From: Nitrososphaerota archaeon
GTDB lineage: Archaea; Thermoproteota; Nitrososphaeria; Nitrososphaerales; Nitrosopumilaceae
Direction: 5' to 3'
Assembly: GCA_022574415.1 (NCBI GenBank)
Contig: JACZSC010000002.1
Span: 1-49,385, forward strand
Length of the DNA: 49,385 bases
Below are positions 43,236 through 49,385 of the stretch, in pieces. The notes under the pieces were generated by a model. That model did not search any database. It saw nothing but the letters and a program-made list of their open reading frames with translations, and had not been told where the DNA came from. Position numbers and translations under genes: made by a program. How positions within the stretch are numbered: position 1 is the first letter of the stretch; each line of letters opens with the position of its first letter.

Positions 43236-43994
43236 TTAAGCAGTTTTTTGTTCTACTGGTTTTTCTTCTTTTTTAGTTTCAGTTTTTGTTTGTTCTTTTG
43301 GTTTTTCTTTCTGTTTATTCAGATGAGTTTCAATATAGTTCACTTTTTCTAGGTTTTGAATAAATTTGAAAAGGTCCATTTGAATAAAATGTTTCATTAC
43401 TTGAAGGCCATCTGCGCGAAAAATTTCTTCTGGAACGGTAATATCAACAGAATTACCGCTCTTTTTGAATACAAGTTTTGAATCTTCAATGGGTATGTGT
43501 CTCTTTAAAATTCCAAAAATTTTATCATCATCTGTTTCTAGAGATTTTACAACATTAACGTCGTAAAGAAGTGTTTTCCCAGCAAATCTATGATTATAAT
43601 CAACTTGTACTCTACCAGAACCGATATAACGTATGATTCCTTTTTTGTTATCTATTTCAATTGTATCACCAACAGAAACTTTCTCAGCATCTTCACCAAG
43701 TTTTCGTAATGGAATCATACGGACTTTTCCCGAGTCTCTTTCACCAAATCCTTTGTCTGGCGTTACTTCAACTGTTAGTTTATCACCAACACTTGTTTTA
43801 GCTAAAGCTTCATCCAGTCCTTTTAGAACCCAAGACTCACCGACAGAAACTAATTTTGGTTGATATTTTATGTCAGGATCGTGAATGGAGTGTTTTTTTG
43901 CTTCATCTTCAATTGTAGTTTCAAAAACTTCTTGAGTGTCCTTTACTTTTGCAGTGTAATCCACTAAAATTAACGAGTTTTTGCTGAAAGTCAT
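43236..43994 (-). CDS. FKBP-type peptidyl-prolyl isomerase (SlyD-like)
   Basis: A 252-aa chaperone/isomerase. FKBP domain at about 1-155 with the insert-in-flap region typical of SlyD (VTPDKGFGERDSGKVRMIPL, then NHRFAGKTLLYDVNV), a second helical-beta domain (about 160-225), and a charged Lys/Glu-rich tail (from NKQKEKPKEQTKTETKKEEK). No signal peptide, so probably cytoplasmic. ATG start. Confidence 0.88.
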   Translation of the reverse strand: MTFSKNSLILVDYTAKVKDTQEVFETTIEDEAKKHSIHDPDIKYQPKLVSVGESWVLKGLDEALAKTSVGDKLTVEVTPDKGFGERDSGKVRMIPLRKLGEDAEKVSVGDTIEIDNKKGIIRYIGSGRVQVDYNHRFAGKTLLYDVNVVKSLETDDDKIFGILKRHIPIEDSKLVFKKSGNSVDITVPEEIFRADGLQVMKHFIQMDLFKFIQNLEKVNYIETHLNKQKEKPKEQTKTETKKEEKPVEQKTA

Positions 43995-44036
43995 TGTACT
44001 CGCTCTCGAATTTCCTAATATTAAGTTAACATGAAT

Positions 44037-45182
44037 TTAGAGATCTTCAAGTTTTTCTTCAGCAATTTTTAATCCTTCTTGCGTATTTGTTTTGTAACCC
44101 ATCATAGCAAGAGTTGAAGAAATCGCTGAAATAGTTCGCATAACATGATATCTGTTTACTTCTCCCATACAACCAATTCTGAAAACTTTTCCTTTCAAGT
44201 TTCCAAAGCCACCAGCAACTAAAACTCTGAATTTTTGTGCTAGTGTGTTTCTAAACGTTTTATCCTCAAGTCCTTCAAGATAATTCAAAGCAATGATTGT
44301 GATGGAACGATCTTCTTCTTTTGCAAATGGTGTAAAACCAATAGAGCTTAATCCTGCATACAAAGCATCTGAACAAATTTTATGTCGCTTAAATCTGGCT
44401 TCTAGTCCTTCCTCTAGAATTATTCTTAGTGCTTCCCTGTAGGCATACAATAATGGTAAAGCAGGAGTAAATGGGGTGTGTTTGGATTCTTCATAGTACT
44501 TGAAGTATCTCGCTAAATTGAAATACATTGTAGGTGGCGGATTTTCTATCATGTATTTTTTTGCTCTTGGACTAATTGAAATTGGAGATATGCCTGGTGG
44601 TGCAGCTAATGCCTTTTGTGAACCTGTCATACAGACATCAACATTCCATTTATCTACGGGTAGTTCTATTCCACCTAGAATAGAAACAGAATCTACAACA
44701 TAAAATGCATCATTTCGCGATATCAGGTCAGGAATTTTGTCAAGATAATTTACCATAGTACCAGTAGATGTTTCATTATGAACTACATAGAATGCTTTGA
44801 CATCTTTGTTGTTATCAAATGCTTCTTTAACTTGATCAAAAGTTGCATTTTGGCCTGGAGGGGTTTCAAGTTTAACAACATTTGCACCTTGCCATTCAAT
44901 CATTTGAGAAAGTCTGCTACTAAATTCACCGTTAACTGGAATGATTACTTTATCGCCTGTTTTAATTAGATTAACAACGGATGCTTCTACTGCTCCTGTT
45001 CCAGATGAGGATAAAGCAACAACATCGCTCTGTGTTTGAAAAACTTGTTGGGTTTTTTCAATAACCTCAGTGTATAATTCTACAAAATCATCACTTCTAT
45101 GATTAATAATATGGGTCATCATTGCTCGCATAACTCGTTCAGGAACGTTTGTTGGGCCTGGAAGCATAACTAGATATTCCAA
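44037..45182 (-). CDS. Class V aminotransferase (alanine/serine-glyoxylate type)
   Basis: A 381-aa PLP-dependent enzyme. MLPGPTNVPERVMRAM at the N-terminus, ALSSSGTGAVEAS, VVDSVSILGG (Asp binding the pyridine N) and the lysine in TGSQKALAAPPGIS fit the alanine/serine-glyoxylate or aspartate aminotransferase branch of class V. The amino donor cannot be decided. It starts with TTG, with Met6 as the alternative. Stands alone, 42 nt before the FKBP start on the same strand. Confidence 0.9.
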   Translation of the reverse strand: MEYLVMLPGPTNVPERVMRAMMTHIINHRSDDFVELYTEVIEKTQQVFQTQSDVVALSSSGTGAVEASVVNLIKTGDKVIIPVNGEFSSRLSQMIEWQGANVVKLETPPGQNATFDQVKEAFDNNKDVKAFYVVHNETSTGTMVNYLDKIPDLISRNDAFYVVDSVSILGGIELPVDKWNVDVCMTGSQKALAAPPGISPISISPRAKKYMIENPPPTMYFNLARYFKYYEESKHTPFTPALPLLYAYREALRIILEEGLEARFKRHKICSDALYAGLSSIGFTPFAKEEDRSITIIALNYLEGLEDKTFRNTLAQKFRVLVAGGFGNLKGKVFRIGCMGEVNRYHVMRTISAISSTLAMMGYKTNTQEGLKIAEEKLEDL

Positions 45183-45224
45183 ATGATTTCGCCTGACAAA
45201 CTTCTTTGTGGGCTTTATTTATAA

Positions 45225-45719
45225 TTACAGACTCTTCAAACGATCGTTGACATTAATTTTTTGAAGAACTTTTTTGGTTCCATCAGGAACTAAATGTTCC
45301 CACTTTTGATCGGATTTTATTTTATCCCGAATATTAGTTCCTGACAAAGTATCTCTTTCCTTGAATGGAACTGAAGTAACTTGGGTATTGTGCTTAGAAT
45401 ACAGGTATTGAATCAATTCATCATTAGAAAAAACAATATCAAACTTTGGAACAATTGTATCTATATTTTCAATCCATTTTTCATGATTTTCAAGATCAGG
45501 GATAAAGAAAATTTTAATTCTATCTGAAATAGATTCCTCAATCGAAGATAGAATCATTTCTTTTCTTTCATCAGCAGAAAATGGATTTTGTTTTTGGTTT
45601 AGCTTATTTGAACTACCTATTCCAATCCATAAATTTTCCACTTTTGGTAATGCAAAGTGGAAAGCTTCAAGATGACCCAAATGAAATGGTTGAAATCTAC
45701 CGATTAAAAGACCATTCAT
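45225..45719 (-). CDS. Nicotinamide-nucleotide adenylyltransferase
   Basis: A 164-aa archaeal NadM-type enzyme making NAD from NMN and ATP. The nucleotidyltransferase motif GRFQPFHLGH is near the N-terminus, and SGTNIRDKI (the ISSTxxR-like motif) near residue 130. ATG 45719 gives MNGLLIGRFQPF, the usual family start; a GTG at 45728, in a GTGA overlap with the CopD-like gene, is possible. Confidence 0.92.
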   Translation of the reverse strand: MNGLLIGRFQPFHLGHLEAFHFALPKVENLWIGIGSSNKLNQKQNPFSADERKEMILSSIEESISDRIKIFFIPDLENHEKWIENIDTIVPKFDIVFSNDELIQYLYSKHNTQVTSVPFKERDTLSGTNIRDKIKSDQKWEHLVPDGTKKVLQKINVNDRLKSL

Positions 45720-45724
45720 TAGAA

Positions 45725-46219
45725 TCACACACCTGAATCTAATAGCGCTGCAAAGAACAAAACTGCTACAGAAATAATTACGATTATTTCGCCAAGTATA
45801 ATGATTTTTTTTCGTAGTTTTTGAATTTGTGTTTCAGTCATTTCTTTTGACATTATTTTTTCTTCGACTTCTTTCCTAATGATTCTAACGTGAATTGCAA
45901 ATGTAATGATTAAAGCTATTACAAGGAGGATTTTTATGAGTAATAAATAACCATAATCACTAGAAAGTAAAAGTTCTGGTTTCGTAAAAAATGGATGTGA
46001 GTTGTAAACACCAGTGATTATTAAAATAATTAATGAGGGAATAGCTATTTTGTTAAAACGTCGCCCAACTTTGATCATAAATTGAATTCTTTCTTCTAGC
46101 GACATTGACATTTTTCTTAGAACTGGAGCCAAAACAGCACCAAAAAATAGAGAGCCACCTACCCAAACTGCTGCAGAGACGAGATGAATCCAAGTAATGA
46201 TTGCTTGTTCCATGCTCAT
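45725..46219 (-). CDS. CopD-like four-helix membrane protein
   Basis: A 164-aa protein with four membrane helices (about 5-30, 53-70, 87-107 and 138-160) of the CopD/DUF2269 kind, with WIHLVSAAVWVGGSLFFGAV at the N-terminus; the His and Trp here are characteristic. Family members are associated with copper import or haem, but function is not established for this form. It precedes the NMN adenylyltransferase gene, probably in one transcript. Confidence 0.78.
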   Translation of the reverse strand: MSMEQAIITWIHLVSAAVWVGGSLFFGAVLAPVLRKMSMSLEERIQFMIKVGRRFNKIAIPSLIILIITGVYNSHPFFTKPELLLSSDYGYLLLIKILLVIALIITFAIHVRIIRKEVEEKIMSKEMTETQIQKLRKKIIILGEIIVIISVAVLFFAALLDSGV

Positions 46220-46301
46220 GTTGCATGTTTTATTAAATCAAATATTATGTATTTGGTTCCCCAACAACGTTTTTTAGTTGTATAAATTGTGATATTTTGA
46301 T

Positions 46302-46796
46302 TTGGAACTTCAAAGCAAAATAGTTGTTTATGCTGCAATTGCAGGGTTGTTCGCAATGATGGGAGGTTTTGTATGGTATGCTAGTCTGGATAATCCCCAA
46401 CTAGAACTAGCTGAGATTGAATTACAGAGCGTAGAAGTTATTTCTATTAACACTATAGAAGATAGTGTTAAACTACAAATCACTTTCCTTGTAAAAAATC
46501 CAAGCGAAAAAACCTTCACTGTTCCTATAATTAGTTATGATCTTTATGCTAATGGTTTTAAAATAGGAGCTACCTCTTATTCTACAGTAGATATTGCTAT
46601 GACAGGAAGAGCTGCATTTTTTCCTGATACTGAAATTCCTCTGAAAAACTTTTTTCAGCTTTTTCGTTCTGAAGTAAATTCCGATATTTATCAAACAATA
46701 GTTAATGGAGAAAATGTTAAGTTTAGCGCTAAGGGAATGATTACAGTAGAAACTGCTTGGAGTTTGGTGGAAAAAGAATTTCAGTCATCTCTATAA
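46302..46796 (+). CDS. Membrane-anchored LEA14/WHy-like protein (second copy)
   Basis: A 164-aa protein with one N-terminal helix (about 8-27) and an extracytoplasmic LEA14-like beta domain; ITFLVKNPSEKTFTVPIISY is the recognisable segment. Same layout as the protein at 21706-22251, though sequence similarity by eye is limited. The start is TTG; a TATA-like TATAAATTG is about 20-25 nt upstream. Confidence 0.7.
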   Translation: MELQSKIVVYAAIAGLFAMMGGFVWYASLDNPQLELAEIELQSVEVISINTIEDSVKLQITFLVKNPSEKTFTVPIISYDLYANGFKIGATSYSTVDIAMTGRAAFFPDTEIPLKNFFQLFRSEVNSDIYQTIVNGENVKFSAKGMITVETAWSLVEKEFQSSL

Positions 46797-46827
46797 ATTC
46801 AAAATTCAAATTAATTGATCAATGGAA

Positions 46828-46904
46828 TGGTGGGCCGAGAGAGATTCGAACTCTCGATCACCGCCGTGTCGAGGCGGTATCTTAACCAACTGGACTACCG
46901 GCCC
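46828..46904 (-). tRNA. tRNA-Val (GAC), CCA encoded
   Basis: A full cloverleaf: acceptor GGGCCGG/TCGGCCC (one G-T pair), D-loop with GG, anticodon stem CCGCC/GGCGG and T-arm GAGAG-TTCGAAT-CTCTC. The discriminator is A and CCA is encoded (46828-46830). The seven-base anticodon loop is TCGACAC, giving anticodon GAC (Val). Position 33 is then C instead of the almost universal T. Confidence 0.9.
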
Positions 46905-46988
46905 ATTGAGGTACAAAACTTTGTGCAGACATTATTAACGTTTAACAAAAGAAAAGATGATTAAAAGTGGCGATATGGATGATAAAAT

Positions 46989-47699
46989 ATGAATGAAGAA
47001 TTTTCCAAGGAGGAAAAAGATGGATTTTACAAGGCAGTATTTTCCAGACGTGATGTAAGATCACATTTTACATCAAGATCAATTGATGAAGAAATCATTA
47101 TGAAGATTTTAAAAGCGGCTCACCATGCTCCTTCAGTTGGATTTTCTCAACCTTGGAATTTTATTTTAATTAAAGATAACAAAACTAAAAAGAAAATTAA
47201 AGAATCTTTTGAAAAAGAAAGAGAACACTCGGCTAAATTAGTTGAAGAGCCACGAAGATCAAAATATCTTTCTTTCAAACTTGAGGGGATTATTGATGCA
47301 CCAGTAAACATTTGTGTAACATATGATCCATCGAAATTTGGGCCTTTTGTTATAGGTAGAACAGCCATTCCTGAGACAGGAGTTTACAGTGTTTGTTGTG
47401 CTGTTCAAAATCTATGGCTTGCTTCAAGAACTGAGGGAGTTGGAGTTGGTTGGGTCAGTATTCTTTCAAATGATGTTCTAAAACGAGTTCTTGATCTTCC
47501 TGAACATGTAACTCCTATTGCTTACTTGTGCTTGGGTTATGTAGAGCAATTTGCTAAAAAACCTGATCTTGAAACTGCAAGATGGCTCCCTAGGCTGGAT
47601 CTAAAAGATGTGGTGTATTATGAGAAATGGAACCAAAAACAAAATCCTGATTGGAATAAAATTGAAGAGTTAATTAGAACAAATATTGATTACGCTTAA
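46989..47699 (+). CDS. bluB: BluB-type 5,6-dimethylbenzimidazole synthase
   Basis: A 236-aa flavoenzyme of the nitroreductase fold that breaks down FMN to dimethylbenzimidazole, the lower ligand of vitamin B12. RRDVRSHF, HAPSVGFSQPWNFILI, FGPFVIGRTAIPETG and GVGVGWVSIL match BluB rather than general nitroreductases. Ammonia-oxidising archaea are known cobalamin producers, which fits. ATG start, preceded by AT-rich sequence; single gene. Confidence 0.9.
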   Translation: MNEEFSKEEKDGFYKAVFSRRDVRSHFTSRSIDEEIIMKILKAAHHAPSVGFSQPWNFILIKDNKTKKKIKESFEKEREHSAKLVEEPRRSKYLSFKLEGIIDAPVNICVTYDPSKFGPFVIGRTAIPETGVYSVCCAVQNLWLASRTEGVGVGWVSILSNDVLKRVLDLPEHVTPIAYLCLGYVEQFAKKPDLETARWLPRLDLKDVVYYEKWNQKQNPDWNKIEELIRTNIDYA

Positions 47700-47723
47700 A
47701 TAATTACTTGCATGTTTTTTGCT

Positions 47724-47818
47724 GGGCTTGTAGCGCAGAGTTATAGAATAACGCGAAACATGGATAGCGCAGTAGCCTCCTAAGTTACAGGTCGAGGGAT
47801 CGAAGCCCTCCAAGCCCG
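47724..47818 (+). tRNA. tRNA-Arg (CCT) with about 22 extra nt in the D-loop
   Basis: Acceptor GGGCTTG/CAAGCCC pairs fully, D-stem is GCGC/GCGC, anticodon stem GTAGC/GTTAC (one G-T), loop CTCCTAA with anticodon CCT (Arg), T-stem GAGGG/CCCTC, discriminator G, CCA not encoded. Between A14-G15 and the TGGATA end of the D-loop lie about 22 extra bases (47739-47760), including a hairpin GTTAT-AGA-ATAAC. The T-loop is ATCGAAG, so T54 is replaced by A. The insert may be an intron at a non-canonical site or a D-loop expansion; no clear bulge-helix-bulge is visible by eye. Confidence 0.8.
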
Positions 47819-47883
47819 TTTAGAAAATTCTACAAATTTCAAAATAGTTTTGGTTTAAATATATTAAAAATTTGAAGCAATTT

Positions 47884-48414
47884 ATGAAGATCGTCGTTAT
47901 TTCTGGTAGCCCACGTAAGACTTCAGTTACTCAAATAATGATGAAATATGTTTTTGAATATGCTAAATCAAAAAATGAAAATACAAAATTCATAAATCTT
48001 TCAGAAGGTGGTATAGACTACTATCATGGACCAGATGATGAGTATAATGATACAACAAAGCAAGCTACAAGTGATATTACTGAAGCTGATGTCTGGTTAA
48101 TTGGAACGCCTATTTACAATTCCTTGTTTAGTTCTGCCTTGAAAAATTTGTTTGAATATATCAATTACAAAAAAACTGCTGGGAAAACTGCTGGAATTGC
48201 AATTTTGGCTTCTGGAGATATTGGTTTTATTGATGTTCAAACCATTCTAAATCAGCTAATGACATACTTTAGAGTAATAACTAACCCCAAGGCCGTTTTT
48301 ATGACTGCAAACATGACTAAAGATGATCAAATTACAAATGAAGGCGCTAAAAAAAGACTTGATGAACTAGTTGATGAAACCTTGGCTATGGCTTTTAAGT
48401 TGAGCTCAAATTAG
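47884..48414 (+). CDS. NADPH-dependent FMN reductase-like flavodoxin-fold protein
   Basis: A 176-aa flavoprotein with N-terminal IVVISGSPRKTSVTQIMMKY (phosphate-binding loop) and WLIGTPIYNSLFSSALKNLF (flavin region), as in NADPH-dependent FMN reductases. It reduces flavin or quinone-like acceptors; partner unknown. I chose ATG 47884; a TTG four codons upstream is possible. It may supply reduced FMN for BluB, which lies about 170 nt upstream beyond a tRNA; that is inference. Its 3' end overlaps the convergent gene. Confidence 0.87.
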   Translation: MKIVVISGSPRKTSVTQIMMKYVFEYAKSKNENTKFINLSEGGIDYYHGPDDEYNDTTKQATSDITEADVWLIGTPIYNSLFSSALKNLFEYINYKKTAGKTAGIAILASGDIGFIDVQTILNQLMTYFRVITNPKAVFMTANMTKDDQITNEGAKKRLDELVDETLAMAFKLSSN

Positions 48415-48841
48415 GAAACAAGTAGACTACTTTGAATATTTTAACAGTATAATCACCTTCAAAGAGATTAGTAAAACTTTCACCATTGAAATCTTTAATC
48501 CTGAATTTGTATTCATAAGTTCCATCCTCATTTACATTGGTCTGAGCAAAATGAACTGCACCAACATTATTTCCAACAACTTGATCATCATTATCATAAA
48601 TTTGGATAATCACTGGATAATCGAGTACCGGATTTGATATTTTACCCTCTACAAATGCCCAAGGAAGATCATTGTTATCAGGAACCGAAAATGTTAGAAC
48701 TGTTTTTTCAACTCCAATGTTTCCATCAAGAGGAGTTATTTTGGAATCAGAAGGTAGTTCATCAGCAAACGAAGTAGAAAATACTGATATAAGCATAATA
48801 GCAATTATTCCATTTGCCGAAAGGATAGTTATCTTATTCAT
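48395..48841 (-). CDS. Secreted hypothetical protein, 148 aa
   Basis: An exported protein with signal peptide (about 1-27, ending STSFADE) and one beta-sandwich-like domain (VEKTVLTFSVPDNNDLPWAF, IIQIYDNDDQVVGNNVGAVH, GTYEYKFRIKDF and FEGDYTVKIFKVV). The layout resembles Ig-like surface domains of other thaumarchaeal proteins, but no family is certain. ATG 48841 has GGTGA upstream at suitable spacing; a GTG three codons earlier is less likely. Overlaps the FMN reductase gene by 20 nt. Confidence 0.72.
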   Translation of the reverse strand: MNKITILSANGIIAIMLISVFSTSFADELPSDSKITPLDGNIGVEKTVLTFSVPDNNDLPWAFVEGKISNPVLDYPVIIQIYDNDDQVVGNNVGAVHFAQTNVNEDGTYEYKFRIKDFNGESFTNLFEGDYTVKIFKVVYLFPNLSST

Positions 48842-48961
48842 TATAGTCACCTTTTTTGTTGTTTTTTAAAAGACTTCTTCCAAATTTAATTAAATATTGC
48901 ACTAAAAATTTTGATTCATTAGTGATTTATTAAGATGTCGTAGGAATTGTACTGTATAGGA

Positions 48962-49072
48962 ATGGACTCTGATCCTTGTTCTTGCAAATGTCATTTTGGT
49001 GGGGCAATTAGTTGTCCTGATTGTAAAGGAAATCATGAAGAAGGAATACAATGTAAATGTTGTAATGACTAG
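48962..49072 (+). CDS. Cysteine-rich 36-aa protein, metallothionein-like composition
   Basis: An ATG-started ORF reading MDSDPCSCKCHFGGAISCPD, then CKGNHEEGIQCKCCND. Eight of 36 residues are Cys (6, 8, 10, 18, 21, 31, 33, 34), with His11 and His25. It has CxCxC, CxxC and CxCC clusters, a composition suited to binding zinc or copper. A TATA-like TTTATTAAG lies about 30-37 nt upstream. No family recognised; could be a metal-binding or tiny zinc-finger protein. Confidence 0.6.
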   Translation: MDSDPCSCKCHFGGAISCPDCKGNHEEGIQCKCCND

Positions 49073-49120
49073 TTCTCGTTGATAATTATTTTATTTTTCT
49101 GGCAGAAACATGAATTTAGA

Positions 49121-49372
49121 TTATGTAAGTTTCCCATCAGATTTGTAAACTGGTTTAGTATTTCCATGATATTCCTTCATCCAATCATTGCTTTTTTGAG
49201 CAATCCAACAAATGAAAACAAGAAACCATGTTATTGGAACAGCCATCAGGAAAACAAAACCAAGTACCGGAAACATTGGCGTCATTATAACCCATAATAG
49301 GCTCAAAACTGCTGCAAAAATACCACAAACCACGGTGGCCAAGTGGTTATGGAAATAACCCATGTTTAACAT
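49121..49372 (-). CDS. Small membrane protein, 83 aa
   Basis: An 83-aa protein with two membrane helices (about 11-30 and 34-57, with FVFLMAVPITWFLVFICWIA) and a hydrophilic C-terminus (SNDWMKEYHGNTKPVYKSDG). ATG start near the right edge of the window, so its upstream region is only partly visible. Not recognised; looks like a real small membrane protein from its helix pattern. Confidence 0.6.
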   Translation of the reverse strand: MLNMGYFHNHLATVVCGIFAAVLSLLWVIMTPMFPVLGFVFLMAVPITWFLVFICWIAQKSNDWMKEYHGNTKPVYKSDGKLT

Positions 49373-49385
49373 GAAAGAATTCTTC

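Noticed and set aside
43235-43236. Convergent egsA and FKBP stop codons abut with no spacer
   Set aside because: Unusually tight, but similar small overlaps occur at several convergent pairs here (hsp20/aarF, SepF/aCPSF1, FMN reductase/secreted protein), so it reflects genome compaction.
47731-47772. Direct repeat TAGCGCAG flanking the tRNA-Arg insert
   Set aside because: Could look like a target-site duplication, but GCGC is self-complementary and forms both sides of the D-stem, which explains the repeat.

Overview
The window comes from an AT-rich genome of an ammonia-oxidising archaeon (Thaumarchaeota/Nitrososphaerota), most likely the Nitrosopumilus/Nitrosarchaeum side. The evidence is lineage-typical content: a signal-peptide Amt ammonium transporter, a small blue copper protein and a second secreted protein with PEFG-type C-terminal sorting signals, an archaeal A-type ATP synthase, archaeal glycerol-1-phosphate dehydrogenase, an archaeal pantoate kinase/phosphopantothenate synthetase pathway, aCPSF1, an archaeal proteasome beta subunit, a SepF-like protein and a BluB-type enzyme for vitamin B12 lower-ligand synthesis. 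Genes are tightly packed. TTG and GTG starts, 1-4 nt start/stop overlaps, and TATA-like boxes about 25 nt before start codons (leaderless transcripts) are common.

Layout. 0-7 kb: secreted proteins (a 551-aa protein with two WVKNNAGWWS repeats, the cupredoxin, a PEFG protein) around a zinc/manganese-type ABC importer with a divergent NikR-like regulator. 6.8-8.3 kb: aspartate carbamoyltransferase catalytic and regulatory genes, unusually divergent with interleaved promoters. 8.3-17.1 kb: the ATP synthase operon on the minus strand, transcribed K-E-C-F-A-B-D-(small membrane ORF)-H-I. 17.2-21.6 kb: tandem rhodanese, amt, a winged-helix-like protein, a DUF1059-like protein, a Cas4-like protein with degenerate catalytic motif and a 36-aa membrane peptide. 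21.7-25.4 kb: LEA14-like protein, UMP kinase, a tiny ORF, HAD phosphatase, thymidylate kinase and Hsp20. 25.4-30.5 kb: a minus-strand cluster of MacB-like permease, ABC ATPase, CARDB-like surface protein, 128-aa membrane protein and AarF/UbiB kinase. 30.6-33.1 kb: Lrp-type regulator, Nudix hydrolase and AbrB-PhoU protein. 33.1-36.9 kb: CoA-pathway operon (pantoate kinase, phosphopantothenate synthetase, panB, coaBC). 36.9-43.2 kb: zinc ribbon, M24 peptidase, PP-loop tRNA-thiolation-like enzyme, SepF, aCPSF1, proteasome beta and G1P dehydrogenase. 43.2-49.4 kb: FKBP isomerase, class V aminotransferase, NMN adenylyltransferase, CopD-like protein, two tRNAs, BluB, an FMN reductase and small membrane/Cys-rich proteins.

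No CRISPR array, insertion sequence, phage or obvious genomic island is visible. This is mainly core genome. The most unusual signals are (i) three genes (atpD, an ABC ATPase, aarF) whose coding frames reach a stop codon without any ATG/GTG/TTG in the expected place, each with a GGTGAT-like ribosome-binding site exactly 5 nt before a CTG or ATA codon; (ii) a tRNA-Arg(CCT) with about 22 extra nt in the D-loop and a non-consensus T-loop; (iii) a Cas4-like protein that keeps its four iron-sulphur cysteines but has lost the E-x-K nuclease residues; and (iv) several unannotated small ORFs, including a membrane peptide inside the ATP synthase operon and an eight-cysteine 36-aa protein.
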